The notes: generated from the letters alone by a model not told the origin. A stretch of DNA of 64,000 nt from Sulfurivirga caldicuralii (GCF_900141795.1 NZ_FSRE01000002.1:124001-188000); one strand, 5' to 3'; positions 38,104-46,461 are shown, counted from the stretch's first letter. Numbers and translations: made by a program.

Positions 38104-38339
38104 ACGCAGGACACATGCCGGCATGGCTGGAGTGGAGCGTTCTGATTATCGCCGTGGGCAGCGGTGTACTGTTTGTGTACATGATGTGGCCCTATATCGC
38201 CCACAAGGAATGGAAAGAGAAGTTTTATGACAACAAGGTGGCCTGGGCGCTGATTGTGGTGTCCATACTGGCGTTTATCTTCATTATCGCCATGGGGGCA
38301 TGGGTGGATGCCTTTTTCCCGGTAGAAACCTACAAGTAG
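38100..38339 (+). CDS. Small two-pass membrane protein, unknown
   Basis: 79 aa with two hydrophobic segments (about residues 12-32 and 47-70) and a charged loop (HKEWKEKFYDNK). It is not recognised. The ATG overlaps the dapE stop by 4 bp, which favours it being translated. It is Trp- and Tyr-rich near the membrane edges, ending FFPVETYK. Confidence 0.75.
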   Translation: MNAGHMPAWLEWSVLIIAVGSGVLFVYMMWPYIAHKEWKEKFYDNKVAWALIVVSILAFIFIIAMGAWVDAFFPVETYK

Positions 38340-38371
38340 TCTCCGGCCACGTTCATCGAAGGAGTTGAAAC

Positions 38372-38851
38372 ATGAGTCAACAGGCTGATGCAGAAATCAT
38401 CAAGCAATCCGTACTGGGGCAGGACCTGTCCGATCAGGACGCCCAGCTTCTGGCGACCATTACACGCCACCAAACTCTGAATGCGGGAGATGTGCTCTAT
38501 CAGGAAGGTGATCAGGACAATACCCTGTATGTGATCGTCTCCGGAAAGGTTGCCGTGGGCAAGGATGAGGGCGGTCGCTGGGTGGACATCGCCACCCTCA
38601 AGGAAGGCGCCATCGCCGGTGAAATGGCCTTTGTGGACGGGTCGCCTCATACACTGACCCTGAAGGCACTTAAATCGACCGAGGTTATTACCATTAAGCG
38701 GGAAGATTTCGAATCGCTGGTGGAAAACGCACCGGTGACCTGCTATCACATTATGCGGGCGATCATTCGCAATGGCCACAGACTGCAGAAAGAGATGAAT
38801 GCGCGCTTTCTCGAAATGAGCCGCTTCATTCAGAATCAGTACACCATGTAA
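38372..38851 (+). CDS. Cyclic-nucleotide-binding domain protein
   Basis: 159-aa protein that is almost entirely one CRP-type cNMP-binding domain: LNAGDVLYQEGDQDNTLYVIVSGKV, GAIAGEMAFVDGSPHTLTLKA (the phosphate cassette region, with GEMAFVDGSPHT standing for the GE...RSA pattern) and ITIKREDF. There is no DNA-binding domain; the C-terminal helix carries Arg/Lys-rich heptads. The canonical Arg of the phosphate cassette is replaced (PHT), so true cAMP binding is doubtful. AAGGAG precedes the ATG. It could act as a partner protein of a signalling system; the two-component pair begins 50 bp downstream. Confidence 0.8.
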   Translation: MSQQADAEIIKQSVLGQDLSDQDAQLLATITRHQTLNAGDVLYQEGDQDNTLYVIVSGKVAVGKDEGGRWVDIATLKEGAIAGEMAFVDGSPHTLTLKALKSTEVITIKREDFESLVENAPVTCYHIMRAIIRNGHRLQKEMNARFLEMSRFIQNQYTM

Positions 38852-38862
38852 TGCATGTAATG

Positions 38863-38887
38863 AAAACCCCGCACTGCGGGGTTTTTT
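38863..38887 (+). terminator. Rho-independent terminator
   Basis: CCCCGC (38867-38872), loop ACT, GCGGGG (38876-38881) and six T residues, with a flanking AAAA. It separates the dapE group from the two-component genes. Confidence 0.87.
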
Positions 38888-38900
38888 GTGAGAGGGTTAT

Positions 38901-39512
38901 ATGGCGCAGATACTGGTTGTTGATGATGATGCAGCACTGCGCAATATGCTGGCCCTGCTGCTGGAGGGGGAGGGGCACGATGTCGCTCTGGCACGGGATC
39001 GCCACTGTGCTGTGGCACAGCTGCATCAGCACGCGTTTGACGTTGTGTTTCTGGATATGGGCATGCCGCCTCACGAGCACACATTGGAAGAGGGCCTTCA
39101 GGTACTGGACTGGCTGCAGCAGCATCCGCGTCGACTCAAAACCATCGTGCTGACGGGACAGAACCGCAGTGAATCGGCCTATGCAGCCATCCGTCATGGT
39201 GCGTTCGATTATCTTTCCAAACCCGTGGAGGAAGGGCGGCTATTGCACGCCCTCGAGCGTGCGCTGCTGTTTCTGGATAATGAACAGCGTTTGCGCAACG
39301 AAGCCGGTGAAGAGAAGCTTACGCTTACCCTGCCGGTGGGAGAAGGTGTCAAGCCGGTGCGCAATCGTGCCGAGGAGCAGTTGCTGCGGCAGGTACTGGA
39401 AGAATCGGCCTACAAAATCCATGAAACCGCCCGTCGCCTGAACCTGAATCGGGAAAACGTCTATTACCTGCTGAAGAAATATGGCATCAAGCGTCCACAA
39501 AAGGATGGGTAA
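38901..39512 (+). CDS. Response regulator with Fis-type HTH, no AAA domain
   Basis: 203 aa. The receiver domain (residues 1-120) has the acidic pocket VVDDD (8-10), phosphoacceptor Asp52 in FLDMGMP, Thr85 and Lys107 in LSKPVE. After a linker, the C-terminal 45 residues form a Fis-like helix-turn-helix (LRQVLEESAYKIHETARRL and NRENVYYLLKKYGI). The lack of the sigma-54 AAA module sets it apart from NtrC-type regulators such as PrsR, while the receiver/HTH plan resembles PrrA/RegA. It probably pairs with the kinase 6 bp downstream. Confidence 0.85.
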   Translation: MAQILVVDDDAALRNMLALLLEGEGHDVALARDRHCAVAQLHQHAFDVVFLDMGMPPHEHTLEEGLQVLDWLQQHPRRLKTIVLTGQNRSESAYAAIRHGAFDYLSKPVEEGRLLHALERALLFLDNEQRLRNEAGEEKLTLTLPVGEGVKPVRNRAEEQLLRQVLEESAYKIHETARRLNLNRENVYYLLKKYGIKRPQKDG

Positions 39513-39518
39513 GCCGTT

Positions 39519-40613
39519 ATGGAACTGACGCTGCTGTTGCCGCTTATTCTGGTGGTGGCCGGTGTCACCCTTATTGCCGCTGCCTACTACCTGCACATGC
39601 AGGCAAAGGAAGTGGAGTACCTGATTCAGCAGTTGGTCCATCTGGATGAAGATGCCCGCAATGATCCCATCGAATTCATCAAATCCACTCTGGCATGGAT
39701 GAAGCGGGCAGGCGCGGACAAACTGCATGTTCGCCTGAACTGGTTTGGTGAAGTATTGCAGCTGGGGGATACCGTATCGGGACGCTCTGCAGACCAGGAG
39801 GAAAAAGGATGCGAAGTTTTCAGCCTGGGTGAAGGCGAGCTTCAGGCAACTGTCCTGTTGTGCCCCAAAAGTTCGCTTCGTGGGGAGCGAGAAGCCCTTT
39901 TTCAGGTCGTCAAGCAGCTCTGGCTGCGCCTGCTGGCTGCGCAGCTCAATGGTCGTGTTGCCCAGTTGCATCTATCCCAACAACAGATGCAACGCTATGA
40001 AATGTTTTATAAACATGATTTGAAAAACCTGGCTCAGTTCCTTACCTTGCTGAACAGCCAGATTGATCGCTGTGATGATTCCGAGTGTGTCCTTAAGCTG
40101 GTAAACCGTTTGCGGGGTGTGCTGCCCTCGTTGGAACATCGTGCCCAGCGCATCCTGCGCTTTCTGACCCAGAAAAATATCGATACGGCTGAACAGCAGA
40201 CCTTTGCCTTGAGCGAACGCATTCAGCTGGTGGCGCGCATGGTTGATGTTCAGGTAGCTATCGAAGGTGATGCAACGCTCAAGGCTTATGAAGCGCTGTT
40301 TGAACAGGGGTTGCAGGGTGTTCTGGAGAATTTTATCCACCATGGCGAGCGCAATGAACCTGTTCGGATCTGGATCGAGGATCAGGGCGTAGGCGTGGTG
40401 ATGCGTTTGCGCGATGCTTCGATGCAACAGCCCCTTACTGCAGAACAGCGGGTGCGCATGTTCGAACCCTTCTGGACCACCAGTGAAAGTGGGCTGGGGC
40501 TGGGGCTGTATCTGGCGCGGCAGAACTTCGCCCGCGCCTGTCATGGGCGGCTGGATGCGGTTAACATGCCGGACGGCGGCTGGGCGTTCGAACTGGTGTG
40601 CCCCAAGGGCTAG
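39519..40613 (+). CDS. Sensor histidine kinase, HDLKN-type H-box
   Basis: 364 aa with one N-terminal membrane segment (about 5-25) and a region of about 110 residues without a recognised fold. The phosphoacceptor helix centres on His166 in YKHDLKNLAQF, resembling the H-box of PrsK-like kinases. The ATPase domain is partial: the N-box region reads VLENFIHHGER, the usual DxGxG after MRLRD is absent (ASMQQ), and the F-box (MFEPFWTT) and GLGLGLYLA loop are kept. It may be a weak kinase or phosphatase-biased. It is transcribed with the regulator. Confidence 0.8.
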   Translation: MELTLLLPLILVVAGVTLIAAAYYLHMQAKEVEYLIQQLVHLDEDARNDPIEFIKSTLAWMKRAGADKLHVRLNWFGEVLQLGDTVSGRSADQEEKGCEVFSLGEGELQATVLLCPKSSLRGEREALFQVVKQLWLRLLAAQLNGRVAQLHLSQQQMQRYEMFYKHDLKNLAQFLTLLNSQIDRCDDSECVLKLVNRLRGVLPSLEHRAQRILRFLTQKNIDTAEQQTFALSERIQLVARMVDVQVAIEGDATLKAYEALFEQGLQGVLENFIHHGERNEPVRIWIEDQGVGVVMRLRDASMQQPLTAEQRVRMFEPFWTTSESGLGLGLYLARQNFARACHGRLDAVNMPDGGWAFELVCPKG

Positions 40614-40619
40614 CCAACG

Positions 40620-42602
40620 TTATTTGCCGGACTGTAGGAAGTGCTCGGCGCGTTCGAGATCTTCCGGCTCGCCCACCAGTACGACCACATCCTCGTCGCG
40701 CAGGCGGGTGGCGTCTTCCGGGTTTTCGCCACGGATGTGGCCGCGTTTGACCGCCTGCACCTTGACGTTCATGTCCTGCAGATTCAGGTCGCCGATGGTG
40801 CGGCCGGTCGCGTAGCTGTCTGCCGTGAGCGGCACGGTACGGGTCAGCTTGCGAATGCCTTGATCCTTCAGGCGCGTCAGGTTGCCTTCGCCCTGATAGA
40901 AGCCTTCCAGCACTTCTTCATGGTGCTTGCGCGCTAGCTCGATGGCGTTGAGCACTTCGGTTTCGCTATGGCCCAGCTTAAGGAGAATTTCGGCGCTCAG
41001 CAGCAGGCTGGCCTCAAAAGTGTCGGAGATAACTTCGGTGGCGCCGGCCTGCAAGAATTCTTCGTAATGGCGGTCGTCGCGCAGGCGTACCATCACAGGA
41101 ATATCGGGACGCAGGCGGCGCACGGCTTCAAGGGTTTTCAGCGCCATCTGCACGTCGCCATAGGTGATGCTGACAAGGCGGGCGCGGTCGATGTGGGCCG
41201 CTTCGAGAATGCTGGGCCGTGAGCTGTTGCCGTAAAACACGGGCTCACCGGCCTGTTTGGCCAGATGCACGCGGCTGATGTCCAGATCCAGTGCAAGATA
41301 AGGCTCGTGTGCTTCCTTCAGAAAGCGTGCCGTCATCTGGCCGACCCGGCCAAAGCCGCACAGGATGACGTGGTTCTTCATCCAGTCGGTTTCTTCGCGG
41401 ATTTCTTCTTCACGGTTGACCAGTTCCTGACCATAGCTGAGATCGAGCCGTTTGGCGATCACGCCATTGAATTTGATGAGGATGGGGGCCATCATCATGG
41501 AGAGCACGGCAGCGGTCATGATCCATTGCAGTGTCAACTCATCCAGCAGGGCGTAGCTGCCAGCCAGCGTCAGCAGTACCAGGCCGAACTCGCCGACCTG
41601 ATTCAACGACAGGGCGGTGCGCAGACTGACGCCGAGCGGTTTGCGCATCAGCCAGCCGACCAGCAGAATGACGAGGGTTTTCAGCGCCATGATGGCAAGC
41701 GTGAGCGCAAGGATCCAGACGAAATTTGCACCCAATACCTTGAACGAAAGCCCCATGCCGACGGTAATGAAGAACAGCCCCAGCAGCACGTCGCGGAAGG
41801 GTCGGATGTCCGATTCGATCTGATGGCGATACTCGGTTTCTCCCAGCATCATGCCGGCAATAAAGGCACCCAGCGTCATGCTGATGCCGGCGCTTTCGGC
41901 GAGAGCCGCGGCGAGCAGGGCTACGGTCAGAACGGTGAGGGTGAACAGTTCCTCGCTGCGGCTGTGGGCCACCTCGTGAAACAGAGGGCGTAACACATAG
42001 CGCCCGGCCAACAGAAGCAGGGCGGTGACGCCCAGTCCCTTCAGCAATGACCAGGCAAGCGTGGTGGCCAGCTGGCCTTCAACTGGGTTGCCCAGTGCGG
42101 GCACCACGATGAGCAGCGGGATGGCCATCAGGTCCTGAAAGATCAGAATGCCTACGGCCGCCCTGCCATGGCGGGACTGCAGCTCACCCTGATCGGCCAG
42201 CTGCTTGATGACAATGGCGGTGGAGGAGAGTGCCAGCGCTGAGCCGATGACAAACGCCTGCGTGGTATCCAGCTCGAAAAAGACGATGGCCAACAGAAAA
42301 ATCACCAGCGTCGTCAGCACCACCTGAAGCGTACCCATGCCGAACACGTGCCGACGCAGTGCCAGCATCTGCGGCACGGAAAATTCCAGCCCGATGGAAA
42401 ACAGCAGAAAGACGATACCCACCTCGGCCAGCAGGTGAATGGTCTTGTCACTCTGTATCCAGCCCAGACCGTCCGGCCCCACCAGCATTCCCACAAGGAT
42501 ATAGCCGAGGATGGCCGGCATGTGCAGGCGGTGCGCAAGGGCGACCACCACCATGCTCACCCCAAGCAGGGCGGCGATAGCGAGGATGATGTGTTCATTC
42601 AT
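40620..42602 (-). CDS. Kef-type K+/H+ antiporter (CPA2) with RCK domain
   Basis: 660-aa inner-membrane protein. The N-terminal part (to about 380) is a Na+/H+-exchanger-like domain with roughly a dozen helices (GYILVGMLVGPDGLG, FSIGLEFSVPQM, QDLMAIPLLI, FIAGMMLGETEYRHQ). It is followed by an RCK/TrkA-N domain starting HVILCGFGRVGQ and a TrkA-C domain at the end. This is the KefB/KefC/YbaL layout; glutathione gating cannot be confirmed. ATG at 42602 overlaps the end of nadC. Confidence 0.9.
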   Translation of the reverse strand: MNEHIILAIAALLGVSMVVVALAHRLHMPAILGYILVGMLVGPDGLGWIQSDKTIHLLAEVGIVFLLFSIGLEFSVPQMLALRRHVFGMGTLQVVLTTLVIFLLAIVFFELDTTQAFVIGSALALSSTAIVIKQLADQGELQSRHGRAAVGILIFQDLMAIPLLIVVPALGNPVEGQLATTLAWSLLKGLGVTALLLLAGRYVLRPLFHEVAHSRSEELFTLTVLTVALLAAALAESAGISMTLGAFIAGMMLGETEYRHQIESDIRPFRDVLLGLFFITVGMGLSFKVLGANFVWILALTLAIMALKTLVILLVGWLMRKPLGVSLRTALSLNQVGEFGLVLLTLAGSYALLDELTLQWIMTAAVLSMMMAPILIKFNGVIAKRLDLSYGQELVNREEEIREETDWMKNHVILCGFGRVGQMTARFLKEAHEPYLALDLDISRVHLAKQAGEPVFYGNSSRPSILEAAHIDRARLVSITYGDVQMALKTLEAVRRLRPDIPVMVRLRDDRHYEEFLQAGATEVISDTFEASLLLSAEILLKLGHSETEVLNAIELARKHHEEVLEGFYQGEGNLTRLKDQGIRKLTRTVPLTADSYATGRTIGDLNLQDMNVKVQAVKRGHIRGENPEDATRLRDEDVVVLVGEPEDLERAEHFLQSGK

Positions 42603-43440
42603 TGACAATTCTCATGGAAAGGTCAATGGCGCGCACATGCTTGGTAATGGCGCCGGTGGAAATGAAATCAACCCCCAGTTTCGCCAATTGGGGTAGGGTG
42701 TCGAGCGTGACATTGCCGGACAGTTCGGTCAGCGCGCGGCCCTTGATGCGCTCAAGCGCCTCGCACACGGTGGGAATATCGAAATTGTCCAGCATGATAA
42801 TGTCGGCGCCGGCTTGCAGTGCTGCGTCCACTTCTTGCAGTGTTTCCGTTTCTACCTCTACCTTTAAGTCTGGGAACTGTGCCCGGGCCCGCTGCACGGC
42901 TGCCTGAATGCCGCCCGCTGCGGCAATGTGGTTTTCCTTCAACATGATCATGTCGTGCAGGCCAAGGCGGTGATTGTGACCGCCTCCACAGCGTACGGCG
43001 TATTTCTGCGCGAGGCGCAGACCCGGCAAGGTCTTGCGCGTGTCCAGCAGACGGGTTTTGCTGTCGCCCAGTGCCTCTACATAACGGCGTGTGACAGTGG
43101 CGGTCCCGCTGAGTGTCTGGAGAAAGTTAAGCGCGGTGCGCTCGCCACTGAGCAGGGCACGTGCCGGTCCGTGCAGTTGTACGATGGGCTGGTCGGGTTT
43201 GACCTGTGCGCCTTCGTCGACCAGCCATTCGATTTCCACTTCGTGGCTGAGCTGTTGGAAGACCTCGTCAAACCACAGACGTCCACAGATGACTGCGTCT
43301 TCTCGGCTGATGACGCGCGCTTCAGCTCGTGTCTCCGCCGGAATCAGTGCCGCACTCACATCCCCGGAGCCGATATCTTCTTCCAGTGCCAGTTGCACGA
43401 TGGGACGGATGTGTGAAGGGGTCAGCTCGAAGTGCGCCAT
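42595..43440 (-). CDS. nadC: Quinolinate phosphoribosyltransferase (nicotinate-nucleotide pyrophosphorylase)
   Basis: Makes nicotinate mononucleotide from quinolinate and PRPP in NAD synthesis. At 281 aa: EEDIGSGDVSAALIP, ERTALNFLQTLSGTAT, DTRKTLPGLRLAQKYAVRCGGG (core TRKTLPGLR), HNHRLGLHDMIMLKENH and FISTGAITKHV. ATG at 43440 gives the usual start (MAHFELTPSH); a longer frame begins at 43473 at the -10 box itself. Its last codons overlap the antiporter start. Confidence 0.96.
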   Translation of the reverse strand: MAHFELTPSHIRPIVQLALEEDIGSGDVSAALIPAETRAEARVISREDAVICGRLWFDEVFQQLSHEVEIEWLVDEGAQVKPDQPIVQLHGPARALLSGERTALNFLQTLSGTATVTRRYVEALGDSKTRLLDTRKTLPGLRLAQKYAVRCGGGHNHRLGLHDMIMLKENHIAAAGGIQAAVQRARAQFPDLKVEVETETLQEVDAALQAGADIIMLDNFDIPTVCEALERIKGRALTELSGNVTLDTLPQLAKLGVDFISTGAITKHVRAIDLSMRIVNE

Positions 43441-43471
43441 GGGAATGCCGTGTATTGTGTGAATGGACCCC

Positions 43472-43477
43472 ATTATA
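43472..43477 (-). promoter_or_regulatory. Possible -10 box for nadC
   Basis: TATAAT on the minus strand in the 47-bp gap between the divergent nadC and ampD genes, 32 bp before the nadC ATG. No convincing -35 box is seen at the right distance; it would fall inside ampD. Confidence 0.35.
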
Positions 43478-43487
43478 CTGATGCGCC

Positions 43488-44057
43488 ATGAAGACCTCTC
43501 TGGCCTTGCGCCACCATCGCCTGCAGCCTGTTCGTTGGCTGCCCAGCCCCAACCAGGATGCCCGTCCCGACGGCGTGCAGCCGCGGCTGGTTGTTGTGCA
43601 CGGGATCAGTCTGCCGCCGGGCGAGTTTGGCGGCTCCCATGTGGATGACCTGTTTACCAATCGTCTCGATCCGGCGAAGCACCCCTATTTTGCACAGATT
43701 GCGCACCTGCGTGTCTCGGCTCACCTGCTGATCGACCGTCAGGGGCGTATCACCCAGTATGTGGCCTTTAATCGTCGCGCCTGGCATGCCGGCCTTTCTC
43801 ATTGGCGTGGTCTTGAACGCTGCAATGACTTTTCCATTGGCATTGAGTTGGAGGGTGCGGACTGGCTGCCTTACACGGCCGCGCAGTACCGGTGTCTTGA
43901 GCAGGTGTTACCGCTGTTGGCGCAGGCCTATCCCATCGAAGGGATTGCGGGCCACAGCGAGATTGCGCCCGGTCGCAAGACGGATCCGGGTGCCGCGTTT
44001 GCCTGGCATCGGCTGTCGAGTCTGTTCAGGCGGTTTAACTGGCAAAGGAGGGCTTAA
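43488..44057 (+). CDS. ampD: 1,6-anhydro-N-acetylmuramyl-L-alanine amidase
   Basis: Cytoplasmic zinc amidase that cuts the stem peptide from recycled anhydro-muropeptides. The 189-aa protein shows VVHGISLPPGEFGG (first zinc His), VSAHLLIDRQGRITQYV, NRRAWHAGLS, NDFSIGIELEG, and HSEIAPGRKTDPG with the second His and zinc Asp. There is no signal peptide, so it is AmpD rather than an exported AmiD type. Confidence 0.95.
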   Translation: MKTSLALRHHRLQPVRWLPSPNQDARPDGVQPRLVVVHGISLPPGEFGGSHVDDLFTNRLDPAKHPYFAQIAHLRVSAHLLIDRQGRITQYVAFNRRAWHAGLSHWRGLERCNDFSIGIELEGADWLPYTAAQYRCLEQVLPLLAQAYPIEGIAGHSEIAPGRKTDPGAAFAWHRLSSLFRRFNWQRRA

Positions 44058-44122
44058 CCCTGTCAGCGGGCAAGCCCGCACGGGCACGATCCATCGGCTT
44101 GCTGTTGGCATGTTCGAGGGTT

Positions 44123-44335
44123 TCAAACTGGCGTTTTTGAACCAGTGTTTGTAGCGTTCGTATCCTGTTTTGGCTCGAACAGTTGGCACGGCTCGCCGGA
44201 ACTTTGCTGAACGACTATGGAAGGGAGCAGTTTCGTCTTGAAGCCGAAGGCCCGACAGCCCCGCGGCGCAGAGGGATCCCATGTGACATAAAAGTGCCGA
44301 CAACGAAAGCAGTCTATTTGTTTATTCTTATTCAT
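44123..44335 (-). CDS. Conserved small Cys-containing protein
   Basis: 70 aa, of a small family met in many proteobacteria and sometimes mislabelled uracil-DNA glycosylase. Conserved-looking elements are CFRCRHFYVTWD, GCRAFGFKTK and SSGEPCQLFEPK. The four Cys (two as CxxC) could bind a metal. Function is unknown. No clear ribosome site is seen before the ATG, which lies over a possible Fur-like box for the divergent flavodoxin gene. Confidence 0.75.
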   Translation of the reverse strand: MNKNKQIDCFRCRHFYVTWDPSAPRGCRAFGFKTKLLPSIVVQQSSGEPCQLFEPKQDTNATNTGSKTPV

Positions 44336-44339
44336 AATG
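44321..44339 (+). promoter_or_regulatory. Possible Fur-like box upstream of the flavodoxin gene
   Basis: TTTATTCTTATTCATAATG reads as three ATTATT/ATAAT-type hexamers in a row, loosely like a Fur box (three NATWAT repeats). Flavodoxin is iron-regulated in several bacteria. A TATGAT -10-like box lies at 44371-44376. The match is weak. Confidence 0.25.
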
Positions 44340-44415
44340 CAAGTTTATCGACGCTGGGCCGCTTCGGTGCTATGATTTTATCAACTCAATCAATTTACCT
44401 TATGAGGAGCACACC

Positions 44416-44949
44416 ATGACTGGAAAAGTGGGCCTGTTCTACGGCACGGATACCGGCAACACCGAGCGCGTCGCCGAACTGATCAAGGAAAAGCTGGAAG
44501 AAAAGATTGGTGAAGGGCAGGTGGACGTTTATGACGTGGCTACCGCCTCGCCAGAAGATTTCGACAAGTATCAGTACATCATTCTGGGTCAGCCCACGTG
44601 GTACTACGGCGAGCTGCAGAGCAGCTGGGACGAGTTCTGGGACGACTTCAAGAAAGTGGATTTCACCGGCAAGAAGGTGGCCTGTTTCGGGCTCGGTGAC
44701 CAGGCGGATTACTCCGAATATTTCCTTGATGCCATGGGCATGATGCACGATGTAGCGGTGGAAAATGGTGCCGAGCCGGTCGGCTACTGGCCCACGGATG
44801 GCTATGAGTTCGATGCGTCCAAGGCGGTGACCGAGGATGGCGAGTTCTTTGTGGGGCTTGCCATTGACGAGGATCAGCAGCCCGAATTGACCGAAGAGCG
44901 CGTCAGCCAGTGGGTTGATCAGATCGTGGAAGAGATGGGTCTGGCCTGA
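44416..44949 (+). CDS. fldA: Flavodoxin, long-chain type
   Basis: FMN electron carrier that replaces ferredoxin under iron limitation. The 177-aa protein has the phosphate loop FYGTDTGNTERVAE (about residues 8-21), the FMN-stacking LGQPTWYYGELQ and GLGDQADYSEYF, plus the inserted strand of long-chain flavodoxins (DGYEFDASKAV). It is strongly acidic, as usual. GAGGAG precedes the ATG, and a terminator follows. Confidence 0.96.
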   Translation: MTGKVGLFYGTDTGNTERVAELIKEKLEEKIGEGQVDVYDVATASPEDFDKYQYIILGQPTWYYGELQSSWDEFWDDFKKVDFTGKKVACFGLGDQADYSEYFLDAMGMMHDVAVENGAEPVGYWPTDGYEFDASKAVTEDGEFFVGLAIDEDQQPELTEERVSQWVDQIVEEMGLA

Positions 44950-44976
44950 TTACTTCTCACGCATCTGCAGCGTGAA

Positions 44977-45005
44977 AAAGCCCCGCCAGGTGCGGGGCTT
45001 TGTTT
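44977..45005 (+). terminator. Rho-independent terminator after fldA
   Basis: AAGCCCCGC (44978-44986), loop CAGGT, GCGGGGCTT (44992-45000) and then TGTTT. The stem is perfect at 9 bp. Confidence 0.85.
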
Positions 45006-45100
45006 ATCTGGAGATCTATCTAGAGAACCCGACTGACTTTAAATGCCTATGAAGTGCGATTCGTGATGGCTGCTAGGCTGTTCAGGCGTAGCGCCTCGTT

Positions 45101-45757
45101 TTAGCGGAAAGAGATAATCGGCCAGCCCTGTCGCTCGGCATGAGCCCGCAACCGGTCGTCCGGATCAACGACCGCAGGATTGTCAACCGCTTCCAGCAGA
45201 GGGATGTCATTGTGGGAGTCGGAATAGAACCAGCTGCCTTCCAGCGTCTCGCCATGTTCATTCAGCCACTGCTGCAGGCGTTCCACCTTGCCGTGTTGAA
45301 AGGTGGGAATGCCGACAATTTCGCCGGTGTAATAGCCGTTTTCATCCCGTTCTGGTTCGGTGGCGAGCAGATGCTCTACGCCGAGGCGCTCGGCAATGGG
45401 GCGTGTAACAAAGGCATTGGTGGCGGTGATGATCATCAGCGTATCGCCTGCCTTGCGGTGTTTCTCCAGCGCTTCAAATCCTTTGGGCAGGATAATGGGT
45501 TCGATGTATCGCTGCATGAATTCGCGATGCCACTGCGCCAGTTCCTCGGGATCGCGGCCCACGAGGGGTGCGAGCGCAAAGCGCTGGTAGGCGTGAATGT
45601 CCAGCGTGCCATTGCAGTAATCGGCGTAGAACTGGTCGTTCTGTCGTCTGTGATCAGCCGGATCCACCAGTCCCTTTTCAATGACGAACTCCCCCCACAG
45701 GTGGTCGCTGTCGCCGCCGAGCAACGTGTTGTCCAGATCGAAGATTGCCAGTGCCAT
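45101..45757 (-). CDS. HAD-superfamily phosphatase, subfamily IB (SerB-like)
   Basis: 218-aa phosphohydrolase. Motif I is [15 protein letters not shown], motif [11 protein letters not shown], motif III Lys in [10 protein letters not shown], and motif [16 protein letters not shown]. The family includes phosphoserine phosphatase and CicA-like enzymes; the C1 cap region does not allow a substrate call. ATG at 45757 with AAGGGGA upstream. Confidence 0.88.
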   Translation of the reverse strand: MALAIFDLDNTLLGGDSDHLWGEFVIEKGLVDPADHRRQNDQFYADYCNGTLDIHAYQRFALAPLVGRDPEELAQWHREFMQRYIEPIILPKGFEALEKHRKAGDTLMIITATNAFVTRPIAERLGVEHLLATEPERDENGYYTGEIVGIPTFQHGKVERLQQWLNEHGETLEGSWFYSDSHNDIPLLEAVDNPAVVDPDDRLRAHAERQGWPIISFR

Positions 45758-45839
45758 GCTGTCCCCTTGTGCTCGACCGCCCCGCACGGGTCGGATTCGT
45801 TAAAATAGCCGTAATCAAACTTTGTGATCGTGTATCAAG

Positions 45840-46361
45840 ATGCCGAATTATACCTGTCGTCAGGACGACAACTCCGTGATAGATGAACAGGGATATCGGC
45901 CCAATGTGGGCATTGTGCTGGTGAATCCGCAGGGAAAGGTGTTTCTGGGCAAGCGCGTGTATCAGGACGCTTGGCAGCTCCCGCAGGGCGGCATTCAGCA
46001 GCATGAAACCCCGCAGCAGGCGGTATTCCGTGAGCTAAAGGAAGAGGTGGGCCTCAACCCGGCCGATGTGCGTGTGCTGGGCCGTACCAGCGATTGGCTG
46101 CGCTACGAACTGCCGGCGCAGTTCGTGCGTCACCACAACGAGCCTGTGTGCATCGGCCAGAAGCAGATCTGGTTTCTGCTCGGCCTGGTGGGGCCGGAAT
46201 CGCATATCCGCTTTGATCAGGATGAGACGCCGGAATTTGAGGATTACCGCTGGGTGGACTGGTGGGTACCGGTTCAGGAAGTGGTGGAATTCAAGCGCAA
46301 TGTCTATCAACAAGCCCTGACCGAACTGGAACCCTATCTGCAGCAGTTCTGGCTGAAGTGA
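45840..46361 (+). CDS. rppH: RNA pyrophosphohydrolase
   Basis: Nudix enzyme that removes pyrophosphate from the 5' triphosphate of RNAs, triggering RNase E decay. At 173 aa: YRPNVGIVLVN, WQLPQGGIQQHETP leading into the Nudix box (GG...RELKEEVGL), LRYELP, and GQKQIWFLL. It lies divergent from the HAD gene, 82 bp apart. Confidence 0.95.
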   Translation: MPNYTCRQDDNSVIDEQGYRPNVGIVLVNPQGKVFLGKRVYQDAWQLPQGGIQQHETPQQAVFRELKEEVGLNPADVRVLGRTSDWLRYELPAQFVRHHNEPVCIGQKQIWFLLGLVGPESHIRFDQDETPEFEDYRWVDWWVPVQEVVEFKRNVYQQALTELEPYLQQFWLK

Positions 46362-46411
46362 TGGTGGTTCCCCCTGAAGGGCCGTGTCAGGGTTCGTGGT
46401 AAGATATCTTT

Positions 46412-46439
46412 TTGACAGGACACAAAAACACGCGTGTTT
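46412..46439 (+). promoter_or_regulatory. Putative promoter and 14-bp palindrome ahead of aceE
   Basis: A consensus -35 TTGACA (46412-46417) is followed by the perfect palindrome AAACACGCGTGTTT (46426-46439), which covers where the -10 should lie (TGTTTC at 46435-46440 with a 17-bp spacer, a poor match). The palindrome is a good candidate for an operator controlling aceE-aceF-lpd. It does not resemble the E. coli PdhR site. Confidence 0.4.
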
Positions 46440-46461
46440 CTGCTCAATCCGAACATTGAAA

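Noticed and set aside
44067-44080. GCGGGCAAGCCCGC inverted repeat after ampD
   Set aside because: Two-base loop and no T run; not convincing as a terminator.
45084-45096. AGGCGTAGCGCCT hairpin after the HAD gene
   Set aside because: Only 5 bp stem, and the T run is on the wrong side for the minus-strand gene.
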